DNA of 64,000 nt from Streptomyces musisoli (GTDB lineage: Bacteria; Actinomycetota; Actinomycetes; Streptomycetales; Streptomycetaceae): positions 24,131 through 88,130 of the forward strand of contig NZ_JAERRH010000024.1 of assembly GCF_016741855.1 (NCBI RefSeq), written 5' to 3'. Of this stretch, positions 8,863 to 16,912 are shown one piece after another (the stretch's first letter is position 1; each line of letters starts with the position of its first letter). The notes below the pieces were generated by a model. The model saw only the letters and a list, made by a program, of their open reading frames with translations, was not told the DNA's origin and made no database searches. The position numbers and the translations under genes are program-made.

Positions 8863-9789
8863 TCAGTTCCCGGAGGAGACCACGCACCACTCCAGCACCG
8901 CCATCGCGGCCGTCATCTTGTGGTACGCCTGCCGCCAGGCGACGCTGCGCGGCCCGTCCAGCACCTCGTCCGTGACCTCCTGGCCGCGTACGGCCGGCAG
9001 GTCGTGCAGGAACACGACGTCCGGGCCGCCGAACCGGTCGAGGAACGCGTCGTCGATCCGGAAGCCCTCGAAGTCCTTCAGCCAGTCCGGGTCGGCCTTG
9101 GGCACGCCCATCGTCTGCCAGCGGCTGGTGTACACCGCGTCGACCGGCCCGTCGACCTCGTCCAGGCTCGTGACCTGCGTGACCGGGGCCTTGCCGCCGG
9201 CGAGTTCGTCGGCGAGGTCCAGCTTGTCCTTCGGCACCTCGTAGCCGCTCGGGCACAGCAGGGTCAGCCGCAGACCCGGGCTGAGCGCCGCGGCCAGCGC
9301 GAGGGCGGCGCCGGAGCTGTTGCCCTCGCCGACGGCGAGGAGGTGCAGCCCGTCCAGCGAGCCGAACCGCTCGGTGAGCGTGGCGAGGTCCGCGATCGCC
9401 TGGGTGGGGTGCTCGTCCAGGCTCAGCGCGTTGACGACGGCCAGGTCCGGGCTGCTGCCGAGCCGCCGTATCTCCTCCACGTCCCCGTTGGTGCGCACCA
9501 CCAGCGCGTCCAGGTACTGCCCGAGCACGCGCGAGGTGTCCTCGACGGTCTCGCCGGTGGACAGCTGGAGCTCGTCCGGGCCGTACGTGACGACGTCGGC
9601 GCCCAGCCGGGTCGCCGCGCTCCAGAACGACGTACGGGTACGCGTCGAGGACTTGCGGAAGTAGACGCCGACCTGCTTGCCGTCGAGCGACCTGCGGTCG
9701 ACACCCTCGCGGCCGAAGAACACGGCCCGCCGCACGATCCGGTCCAGTTCGGCGGGCGTCAGGTCGGCGAGGGAGATGAGGTTGCGCAT
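8863..9789 (-). CDS. Ornithine-carbamoyltransferase-like enzyme with altered substrate motifs
   Basis: 308-residue aspartate/ornithine carbamoyltransferase family member. The carbamoyl-phosphate motif STRTR is intact (FRKSSTRTRTSF, about residues 45-56), as is the HPTQ-type motif (LDEHPTQAIADL). The amino-acid side differs from housekeeping ornithine carbamoyltransferase: the SMG loop reads YTSRWQTMG and the HCLP motif reads HDLPAVRG. It may carbamoylate another amine such as a diamino acid, as VioL-type enzymes do in tuberactinomycin pathways (inference), or make citrulline. No other arginine-pathway gene is nearby. It is downstream of the XRE-NB-ARC regulator on the same strand with a 92-bp gap. 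Confidence 0.88.
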   Translation of the reverse strand: MRNLISLADLTPAELDRIVRRAVFFGREGVDRRSLDGKQVGVYFRKSSTRTRTSFWSAATRLGADVVTYGPDELQLSTGETVEDTSRVLGQYLDALVVRTNGDVEEIRRLGSSPDLAVVNALSLDEHPTQAIADLATLTERFGSLDGLHLLAVGEGNSSGAALALAAALSPGLRLTLLCPSGYEVPKDKLDLADELAGGKAPVTQVTSLDEVDGPVDAVYTSRWQTMGVPKADPDWLKDFEGFRIDDAFLDRFGGPDVVFLHDLPAVRGQEVTDEVLDGPRSVAWRQAYHKMTAAMAVLEWCVVSSGN

Positions 9790-9881
9790 GGGTGGGGTGC
9801 CTTTCGTGGAGAGGATGGTTCCCGGATCCGGAGGGGCGGGTGCTCCCCCGGCCGGATGTGGCCGCGGGCGGGGCGGGTGCC

Positions 9882-11228
9882 TCAGTCGGCGGCGCCGACC
9901 AGGTCCGCCGTCGGCCGCCGCGCGGCCATCAGCTCGCGGACCAGGTTCAGCACGGTGAACCCCACGGGCCCGCCCGGCTCCGTCGCGTGCTGGCGGATCA
10001 GGCCCCGCAGCAGCAGGCCGTGCACGTCCCGCGCGGTCTCGGTCAGCGGCCTGCCGACCGCGTGGGCGGCGGCGTCCACCGTCCACGGCTCGGGCAGGGC
10101 CGCCAGCGCGGTGAGCAGGTCGGCGGTGCGGGCGTCCAGCTCGGTCAGGGCGTCGCCCAGCCGCTCGCCGAGCGTGGCGCCCGGGGCCGAGGTCGCCGGC
10201 GTGACGCCGTCGACGAGGAGCAGCGGGGTCGAGCGGGCGATCTCGAGGAGCTGGTCCGGCGAGTACAGAAGCAGCCAGGAGGCGGCGGCCTCCAGGGCCT
10301 GCGGGATGCCGTCCAGGCGGTGGCAGATGTGGGCGAGGGCGGTCGTGACCGCGTCGGTGGGCAGCAGGTCGGGACGCATGTGGCTGACGAACGACAGCAT
10401 CAGCTCGACGGCGGGCCGGCCCGCGACCAGCGAGTCGCCCGGCAGCACGGAGCCGGCGGGGTGCTCGGCCGGTGCCGGCAGCGGGGCCAGCGGCAGCAGC
10501 CGTCCGGCCGGGGGCTGGGTCACCCGCCGCGAGGTGACGACGGTCTTCAGCCGCTCGCAGGAGCGCAGCAGGTTCAGCAGGACCGGCACCGCGGGCGCCG
10601 AGTCGTCGAGGCCGTCCAGCACGATCAGGGTCGGCTTGGACCCGATGACCGAGGTCAGCTCCTCGAAGCGGTCGCCGTCGCGGATCAGCGAGCGGACCCA
10701 CTCGGCCAGCGGTGCCTGCGGGCCCAGCTCCGGGCCGGCGTCCGGGGCGCGGTCCATGGGGACCCACAGCACCGGCATCCGGTCCCGGGCGTGCAGCACC
10801 AGCGCGGCCTCCTGGGCCAGCCGGGACTTGCCCACTCCGGGGAGGCCGACCAGGGTCAGCAGCCGGTCGTGCCGGTTGTCCAGCCGGTCCGTGAGGGCCT
10901 CCAGTTCACCGCGGCGGCCGATCAGCGGGCGCAACGGGGTGGGCGGCGCGGCCAGGTCGGCGCTGTAGAGGGACTGAAGGACCCGGCCCGCCGCGTGGGC
11001 GTCGGCGGCCAATTCGAGCTCCACGCGCCGGGCGTCGCTCATACGCATGGCATTGGCCAGCAATTTGAGTGTTTCTTTGCGGGGGTTCCGTACGCGTCCC
11101 TGCTCCAGGTCCCGGATGGCGCGCACGCTCACCGTGGCAAGCCCGGCGAGCTGTGCCTGGGTGAGCCCCGCCCGCCGCCGTGCATTCTGCAGCAGCACAT
11201 CGAGACCGGGTGTGGACTCGGAATTCAT
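9882..11228 (-). CDS. XRE-family HTH regulator with NB-ARC (STAND) ATPase domain
   Basis: 448 residues. An N-terminal XRE helix-turn-helix (about 8-65, AGLTQAQLAGLATVSVRAIR) is followed by an NB-ARC/STAND ATPase module: Walker A LVGLPGVGKSRLA near residue 130, Walker B TLIVLDGLDD, and TSRR plus GIPQALE segments typical of the ARC part. There are no TPR repeats. ATG at 11228 has GGGGGAAC upstream. Such proteins are usually signal-gated transcription regulators. It is divergent from the SARP regulator and upstream of the carbamoyltransferase, so cluster control is likely (inference). Confidence 0.88.
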   Translation of the reverse strand: MNSESTPGLDVLLQNARRRAGLTQAQLAGLATVSVRAIRDLEQGRVRNPRKETLKLLANAMRMSDARRVELELAADAHAAGRVLQSLYSADLAAPPTPLRPLIGRRGELEALTDRLDNRHDRLLTLVGLPGVGKSRLAQEAALVLHARDRMPVLWVPMDRAPDAGPELGPQAPLAEWVRSLIRDGDRFEELTSVIGSKPTLIVLDGLDDSAPAVPVLLNLLRSCERLKTVVTSRRVTQPPAGRLLPLAPLPAPAEHPAGSVLPGDSLVAGRPAVELMLSFVSHMRPDLLPTDAVTTALAHICHRLDGIPQALEAAASWLLLYSPDQLLEIARSTPLLLVDGVTPATSAPGATLGERLGDALTELDARTADLLTALAALPEPWTVDAAAHAVGRPLTETARDVHGLLLRGLIRQHATEPGGPVGFTVLNLVRELMAARRPTADLVGAAD

Positions 11229-11436
11229 CGGTGTTCCCCCTTATCCTCGGATTCTTTGCCACGTGCCAGGTTGGCGACCCGAGTCGACGAGCTGCCTGCC
11301 TACGGGGAAGAGACTGCATGAACTGCTTCCCGAACGATTCCCGTCGCAGTACCGCAGCGTTCCGCATACCGTTACGATCTTCTCCGCGCGAAGCGGACTG
11401 CTTAAGGGCAGCGGTGACCCAGGGGGGAGGCTGTCG
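11229..11436. promoter_or_regulatory. Divergent promoter region of the two cluster regulators
   Basis: 208 bp between the start codons of the XRE-NB-ARC and SARP genes. On the plus strand a TACGAT at 11373-11378 could serve as a -10 for the SARP gene; its -35 is not clear. No convincing operator was found. Confidence 0.4.
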
Positions 11437-14400
11437 GTGACGGCGGCGTCAGGAGATCAGCTTCGGTTCAATGTCCTCGGCCCGATGGAAGGGTGGTCGA
11501 ATGGAGTACGGCTGAAACTCGGTGGAGTCATTCACGAGCGAGTTCTGGCCACTTTGCTACTGGAAGCGGGAAAGGTACTGCCGGTTTCCCGGCTGGTCGA
11601 GGCCGCCTGGGACGAGGACCCGCCGGCGACCGCGTCCCACCAGGTCCGCAAGGCGGTTGCCGACCTGCGCAGACGGATACCGGGCGGTGCCGACGTGCTC
11701 CTCACGGAGGGGCCCGGCTACCGGATCCTGATCGACGAGTCCCAGAATGACCTGTCCGAATTCGGAATGTTGGTACGCACTGCAAAAGCGGCCGTGGCCG
11801 AAAGCCGACTCTCCGAGGCCGCCGAAGTCCTGCGGGCGGCCCTGGCATTGTGGCGCGGCCCGGTACTGTCCGGCCTGGGGGGGCCGGTCATCGAGGCGGC
11901 GGCCACCAGTATTGAGGAACGCCGGCTGGCGGTATGGGAAGAGCACCTGGCCCTCCGTCTCGGCCTGGGTGAGTCCGGGGAACTCATTCCTGATCTCCGG
12001 GAGTTGGCCGCCCAGCATCCGCTGCGCGAGACCCTGCGCGGCCAGCTGATGCTCGCCCTGTACCGCTCCGGACGGCAGGCCGAGGCGCTGGAGGAGTACG
12101 GTAAGGTCCGTGAACTGCTCGTCGAGGAACTCGGCGTCGACCCGGGACCACAGCTGACCAGGCTGTACGAGGGCATCCTGCGCGAGAGCCCCGAACTGGC
12201 CGGCCCGGAGCCCGCCGCCCCGGCGCCCGTTCCCGTCCCGCTCCCGGCCGAGCCGCCCTGCACCCTGCCCTACGACCTCGCCGACTTCACCGGCCGCGAG
12301 GTCGAGATGGCCGAACTGCTGCGCTGCGCGACGCAGAAGGGGGAGCAGGGGCCGAAAATCGTCGCCCTCGACGGCATGGGCGGCAGCGGCAAGACCTCCC
12401 TCGCGGTGCGCGCCGCCTACCAGCTCGTACCCGAGTACCCGGACGGCCAGCTCCACATCGACCTGCGTGGATACACCCCCGGTGACCAGCCGGTGTCCGC
12501 CGGCACCGCGCTGGACAGCCTGCTGCGGGCACTCGGCATCCCCGGCGACCGAATACCCGACGACACGGCCGGCCGCACCGCCCTGTGGCGGGCCACGCTC
12601 GGCGGCAAGCGGCTGCTGATCCTGCTCGACAACGCGGCCGACGCCGCCGGCATCCGCCCGCTGCTGCCCACCACCTCCGGCTGCCTGGTCCTGCTCACCA
12701 GCCGGGGCCGCCTCGTCGACCTGGACGGCGCGCAGTGGATCTCCCTCGGCGTGATGTCGCCACGCGAGAGCGCCGCCCTGGTCGCCGAGACCCTCGGCAC
12801 CGAACGCGTCGCCGCCGAGCCCGAGGCCGCCGCCGAACTGGCCCGGCTGTGCGACCACCTCCCGCTGGCCCTGCGCATCGCCACCGCCCGGCTGCGCAAC
12901 CGGCCCCGCTGGACCCTTCAGTACCTGGCCGAACGGCTGCGGGACGAGACCCGCCGGCTCGACGAGCTGAGTTCCGGCGCCCGCAGCGTCTCCGCCACCC
13001 TGCGCCTGTCGTACCAGGCCCTGGACGAGGAGAGCCGCACGGCCTTCCGGATCCTCTCCCTGCACCCGGGCGGCGACATCAACGTCCATGCGGCGGCCGC
13101 GCTGCTCGGCTCCGGCCTGTGGGATGCCGAGGACGTGCTGGAACGCCTGCTCGACGTGCACCTCGTGCAGCAGCCGGAGATCGGGCTGTACTCCTTCCAC
13201 GACCTGGTGCGCAGCTTCGCCCAGAGTCTCTTCGACGCCGCCGACCAGAACGGTGACGAGGCGGCGGCCGCCGTGGAACGCCTGCTCTGCTACTACCTCA
13301 CGGCGACCGAGGCGGCCTGCGACGTCCTCTACCCCGGCCGCCGCCACCGCCCCACCGGCATCGAGAAGTCCACGGCCGACCTGCCCGCCCTCGGTGACGC
13401 CGGGCGGGCCCAGGCGTGGTTCACCCGGGAACAGGACGCGCTGCTCGCCGCGGTCACCCTGGCCGAACGGCGGGGCCTGGACCGGTATGTCGTCTGCCTG
13501 AGCCGCAACCTCGTCTTCCAGCTCAGTGCGCGTGGGCAGCTGGAGGAGTTCGGATCGCTGGGGCGGGCCTCGGTCGCCGCCGCGAAACGACTCGGCGACC
13601 TCGCCCTGCTGGGCGTGAGCCTGTCCAACCTGGGGGTCGCGTGCTGGCGGCTGGGCCGGTTCGAGGAGGGACTGGAGGCCGCCCGGGAGGGACGGGACGT
13701 CGCCGCGCAGCTCGGTGACCGGCACACCGAGGCGCACAGCGAGGCCACGCTCGGCCAGTTCAACAGCCTGCTCGGCAACTTCCCCGAGGCGCTGGTCCAC
13801 CTGGAGCGCGCGACCGCCTACGAGCGGGAGCTGGGCACCCCCTGGTCGGAGTGCGACAGCCTCACCCTGATCAGCACGCTCTACGAGCAGTGGGGACGCC
13901 ACGAGGAGGCCAAGGCGGCGGCCCAGCGCGCGGTGGAGCTCCAGAGCGGACCGGGCCTGCTGGAGGAGCAGTTCACCGCGCTGACCGACCTCGCCTTCGC
14001 CCAGGCCGGTCTCGGTGAGTACGAGGAGGCGGCCCGCAGCCTGGAACAGGCCCGCGGCCTCGTCGACGACCGGGCGGACCAGGGGAACGTGGCCCTGGCC
14101 CTGGCCCTGTCGGCCGACGTCGACCAGCACCTGGGCCGGCCGGTGCGCAGTCCCGACCTGGCGGAGCAGGCCCTGGAACTGGTGGCCTCCCACGTCTCGC
14201 CGCTGCGCCGGGCCAAGGTGGAGAACATCGTGGGCCGGCTGCGCCGGCGGCAGGGCGAGCGGCGGGCCGCCCGTGAACTGCATGCCGACGCGCTCGAACT
14301 GGCCGTCGCGATGAGCTATCGCATAGAGGAGGCGTACGCGCTGTCCGGGCTGGCGGACGCCGAGGACGAGGCCCGGGCCGCCGCGCGGCACCGGGCCGCG

Positions 14401-14454
14401 GCCGAGGAGTTGTTCGCGCGGATGGGGGTCCCGGAGGACCGGCGGCGGCGCTGA
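11437..14454 (+). CDS. AfsR/SARP-family regulator (SARP-NB-ARC-TPR)
   Basis: 1005-residue regulator of AfsR architecture: an OmpR-type winged DNA-binding domain (about 8-100), bacterial transcriptional activation domain (about 108-250, ending EELGVDPGPQLTRLYEGIL), NB-ARC ATPase with Walker A LDGMGGSGKTSLA near 310-320 and Walker B LLILLDNA, and C-terminal TPR-like repeats from about 690. GTG at 11437 is chosen because GGGGGGAGG lies seven bases upstream; the open frame extends further upstream but has no ribosome site and overlaps the divergent regulator. SARPs commonly activate biosynthetic operons through direct repeats near -35. Its position inside the cluster suggests it is the pathway activator. 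Confidence 0.93.
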   Translation: MTAASGDQLRFNVLGPMEGWSNGVRLKLGGVIHERVLATLLLEAGKVLPVSRLVEAAWDEDPPATASHQVRKAVADLRRRIPGGADVLLTEGPGYRILIDESQNDLSEFGMLVRTAKAAVAESRLSEAAEVLRAALALWRGPVLSGLGGPVIEAAATSIEERRLAVWEEHLALRLGLGESGELIPDLRELAAQHPLRETLRGQLMLALYRSGRQAEALEEYGKVRELLVEELGVDPGPQLTRLYEGILRESPELAGPEPAAPAPVPVPLPAEPPCTLPYDLADFTGREVEMAELLRCATQKGEQGPKIVALDGMGGSGKTSLAVRAAYQLVPEYPDGQLHIDLRGYTPGDQPVSAGTALDSLLRALGIPGDRIPDDTAGRTALWRATLGGKRLLILLDNAADAAGIRPLLPTTSGCLVLLTSRGRLVDLDGAQWISLGVMSPRESAALVAETLGTERVAAEPEAAAELARLCDHLPLALRIATARLRNRPRWTLQYLAERLRDETRRLDELSSGARSVSATLRLSYQALDEESRTAFRILSLHPGGDINVHAAAALLGSGLWDAEDVLERLLDVHLVQQPEIGLYSFHDLVRSFAQSLFDAADQNGDEAAAAVERLLCYYLTATEAACDVLYPGRRHRPTGIEKSTADLPALGDAGRAQAWFTREQDALLAAVTLAERRGLDRYVVCLSRNLVFQLSARGQLEEFGSLGRASVAAAKRLGDLALLGVSLSNLGVACWRLGRFEEGLEAAREGRDVAAQLGDRHTEAHSEATLGQFNSLLGNFPEALVHLERATAYERELGTPWSECDSLTLISTLYEQWGRHEEAKAAAQRAVELQSGPGLLEEQFTALTDLAFAQAGLGEYEEAARSLEQARGLVDDRADQGNVALALALSADVDQHLGRPVRSPDLAEQALELVASHVSPLRRAKVENIVGRLRRRQGERRAARELHADALELAVAMSYRIEEAYALSGLADAEDEARAAARHRAAAEELFARMGVPEDRRRR

Positions 14455-14529
14455 ACGTCCGAGCACCTCTGCAAAAAGGTTTCCGCAGCTGAACGGCCCG
14501 GAAAGCGGGAACGGGCGCGGGAACGGCGC

Positions 14530-14562
14530 AGTGCCCCGCCCGGAGGTTCCGGGCGGGGCGCT
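14530..14562. terminator. Hairpin terminator between SARP gene and small peptide gene
   Basis: 14-bp GC-rich inverted repeat (arms 14530-14543 and 14549-14562, one G-T pair) with a 5-nt loop. It sits between converging genes and can serve both. Confidence 0.75.
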
Positions 14563-14592
14563 GTCGCGAGACGTACAGCCTGGGGCGTGGGC

Positions 14593-14802
14593 TCAGTCGG
14601 CGACGATGACCGTGGGCTTCTGGTTGTCGGCCAGCAGGACGGTGGTCTTGGTCGGCTTCTGGTTGTCCGCGAGGACGGAGGAGACGCCGGTGCGGTCCTG
14701 GCTGTCCGCCTGCGACACGCCGGACTCGACGGCCTGAGCACCGTAACCGAGGACCAGCGTGGCGGCGATCACAGCGAAGAACCTAGCAACCTTGCGTCCC
14801 AT
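14593..14802 (-). CDS. Small secreted peptide with duplicated LADNQKPT motif
   Basis: 69 residues: a positively charged start (MGRKVARFF), a hydrophobic signal-like core (AVIAATLVLGYGAQA), then a short hydrophilic tail. The octapeptide LADNQKPT occurs twice, 15 residues apart, and the protein ends VIVAD. AGGGG six bases before the ATG supports translation. No homologue is recognised and there are no cysteines. It lies between the SARP gene and another unknown gene, both inside the NRPS cluster, so a cluster-linked extracellular role or a general small secreted protein are both possible. Confidence 0.7.
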   Translation of the reverse strand: MGRKVARFFAVIAATLVLGYGAQAVESGVSQADSQDRTGVSSVLADNQKPTKTTVLLADNQKPTVIVAD

Positions 14803-14932
14803 TGTCTGCCCCTTTTGTGGTGTCTGTGCGGTTCGCGGTGTTTTCCGCTTCCTGACGCCACTGACTTTCCTGGGGGCCGTTCCCAGTGGGTTCCTCGTGC
14901 GTTACCGGCCCGCGGGAACGCATGGGGAACGG

Positions 14933-14950
14933 CCCCGGGAACACCCGGGG
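14933..14950 (-). terminator. Short hairpin after the 14969-15325 gene
   Basis: 7-bp inverted repeat CCCCGGG / CCCGGGG with an AACA loop, about 20 bp downstream of the minus-strand stop at 14969. Weak as terminators go. Confidence 0.4.
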
Positions 14951-14968
14951 CACGCCTTTGACCTGTGA

Positions 14969-15325
14969 TTACTCACTCAGACTGCACGCCACCACCCGAA
15001 GTCCCGCGGGAGTCAGCACCACCTGGGTGCGGGCCGGTCCCGACTCGTGGCCGGCCAGGTCGAGCAGGGACCGCACGAGCGAGCGCATGGCGGCCCGCTC
15101 GGCCTCGTCCGAGGGGGACGGGGCGATCCGCGCCACGTTGTGCATCCCGTCCACCGTCTCCGTGTCGACGCTGAACCTGGGTCCGTCCACGGGGCCGTGG
15201 ACGGCGTACGGCGATGCCTTGCCGTCGGCGGCCGCCCGCTCCGCCCATCGCTCCACGGAGGACAGGTCCTGCAACGCGTGGGCCAGTTCCGTCCTGTCCG
15301 GAGATCGGTCCCGCGGCTCTCTCAC
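14969..15325 (-). CDS. Protein of unknown function
   Basis: 118 residues, soluble, no recognised domain. The GTG at 15325 is chosen because AGAAGGAG lies seven bases upstream; the frame stays open further upstream without a ribosome site. The centre carries several acidic and polar stretches (VDTETVDGMHNVARI) and an Arg/Ala-rich helix (DEAERAAMRSLVRSLL). It is divergent from the MFS exporter across 210 bp that should hold the promoter of the large NRPS operon. Confidence 0.6.
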   Translation of the reverse strand: MREPRDRSPDRTELAHALQDLSSVERWAERAAADGKASPYAVHGPVDGPRFSVDTETVDGMHNVARIAPSPSDEAERAAMRSLVRSLLDLAGHESGPARTQVVLTPAGLRVVACSLSE

Positions 15326-15535
15326 GGCAGTACTCCTTCTGCGGGTTGTGCAGACAACGACCACGGGACCGTCGCGCGGACGGCTCCCGATCCGTTCCCG
15401 TCCCGGTCCTGCCCGAACGTTCGCGATGGGAACGCGGCGGTAATCGGCCCCCGCACCATGACGGGCATTCGACAGCGGACCCGGACCCACGAAACCGGTG
15501 CCCTGACCGCACGCGACCGTCCTGGGGGCAGCGCA
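15326..15535. promoter_or_regulatory. Upstream region of the main NRPS operon
   Basis: 210 bp between the divergent unknown gene and the MFS gene that heads the plus-strand biosynthetic operon. The operon promoter is expected here because the following genes overlap or nearly touch. I see no clear -35/-10 pair or direct repeats typed to a SARP. Confidence 0.4.
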
Positions 15536-16912
15536 GTGACAGCAACTCCAACCGACTCGGGCCCCGGCCGTTTCACCGGCCTGGGCCCGCTCATGCTGGT
15601 CTGGTCGGGCCAGGCCGTCTCGCTCGTCGGCAGCGCGGCGGTCCGGTTCGCCTTCGTCGTCGACGTCTGGTCGACCGGGCAGCGGGCGAGCGCCGTCACC
15701 GCGCTCTCACTGTGCGCGCTGCTCCCACAAGCACTCCTCAGTCCCATTGCGGGCGCAATCGTCGACCGGATGCGCAAGCGGAACGCGCTCCAGCTGGCGG
15801 ACGCCGGCGGACTGCTGGTCGTGGGCTGCCTGGCACTGCTGCACTACCTCGGCCAGCTCCACTCCTGGCAGATCTACGTGGCCACCGCGCTGCTCGGAGC
15901 CTGCTCGGCCTTCCAGTTCCCGGCCCTGTCCTCGGCCGTGCCGCTGCTCGTCCGCAAGGACCAGCTCGGCCGCGCCAACGGCCTGCTGAGCGGCGCCAAG
16001 AGCGCGGCCGGCATCGGCGGGCCGGCCCTTGGCGGGATCCTGCTCACCCTCTTCGGCATCGGTCCGACCCTCCTGGTGGACCTGGCGAGTTACGCCGTCG
16101 CCCTGGTCGGCGTACGTCTGGTGCGGCTGACCGGGGACCGGCCCGCGCCGCCGTCCGGGCCGCGCCGCAGGATCACCGCGGAGTCCGCGGAGGGCCTGCG
16201 CTATCTGTTCCGCACGCCCGGCCTGCGCGACCTGATCGTCAACTTCTGTGTCGTCAACCTGGTCATGGTCTTCGGGTTCGCCCTGATCCAGCCCATGGTG
16301 CTGCTGCGGGCCGACAGCACCGCGCTGGCCGCGGTCAACACCGCGATCGGCGTCGGCGGGGTCACCGGCGGCCTGCTGATGGCCGCCTGGGGCGGGCCGC
16401 GCGACCGGGGCCGCGGCATGATGCTCGGCGTCATCGGCATGTGCCTGTCCGCGCTGGTGGGCATGGCGTTCGCCGACGGGGTGGCCGGCTGGTCGGTGGC
16501 CGTGCTGATCGGCGCCCTGCTGATGACGGTCGTCAACTCCCAGATGCACGCCATCGTGCAGACCAAGGTCCCCCAGGAGTGGCAGGGCCGCGTCTTCGGC
16601 GCGGTGATGTTCCTGGGCTACATCTCCGTCCCGCTGGCCACCGTCCTGTCCGGCCCGCTCGCCGACCACGTCTTCGAACCGCAGGCCGCCCACGGCACGG
16701 GCCTGTTCACCGTCCTCGGTCCGCTCTTCGGCGACCGGCCCGGCAGCGGCATGGCCGGGATGTTCCTCCTCGCCGGCCTGGCGGGCATCGGAGTCTCCCT
16801 GTGGGGGCTGGCCAGCCGGAACATCCGCGAGATCGACCTGGTGATGCCCGACGCGGACGACACGCGGGACGTCCGGGAAGACGAAGGGGTCCGGGATGAA
16901 GTGCGTGCATGA
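15536..16912 (+). CDS. MFS transporter, probable product exporter
   Basis: 458-residue major facilitator superfamily protein with about 12 hydrophobic segments. It shows the cytoplasmic loop signature after TM2 (AIVDRMRKRNAL), an N-terminal half ending near LVDLASYAVALVGV and a C-terminal half with VVNSQMHAIVQTKVP and QGRVFGAVMF, typical of the MFS_3/enterobactin-exporter-like group. GTG at 15536 follows CTGGGGGCA; an upstream ATG at 15459 lacks a ribosome site. Its end overlaps the NRPS start by 17 nt, so it is the first gene of the biosynthetic operon and probably exports or confers tolerance to the product (inference). Confidence 0.92.
   Translation: MTATPTDSGPGRFTGLGPLMLVWSGQAVSLVGSAAVRFAFVVDVWSTGQRASAVTALSLCALLPQALLSPIAGAIVDRMRKRNALQLADAGGLLVVGCLALLHYLGQLHSWQIYVATALLGACSAFQFPALSSAVPLLVRKDQLGRANGLLSGAKSAAGIGGPALGGILLTLFGIGPTLLVDLASYAVALVGVRLVRLTGDRPAPPSGPRRRITAESAEGLRYLFRTPGLRDLIVNFCVVNLVMVFGFALIQPMVLLRADSTALAAVNTAIGVGGVTGGLLMAAWGGPRDRGRGMMLGVIGMCLSALVGMAFADGVAGWSVAVLIGALLMTVVNSQMHAIVQTKVPQEWQGRVFGAVMFLGYISVPLATVLSGPLADHVFEPQAAHGTGLFTVLGPLFGDRPGSGMAGMFLLAGLAGIGVSLWGLASRNIREIDLVMPDADDTRDVREDEGVRDEVRA

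Noticed and set aside
11557..14466. Minus-strand frame opposite the SARP gene
   Set aside because: Plus frame has DNA-binding, BTAD and NB-ARC motifs; minus frame is a shadow.
15459..15535. Upstream ATG start for the MFS gene
   Set aside because: No ribosome site and the extra N-terminus is polar; the GTG at 15536 follows a better site.
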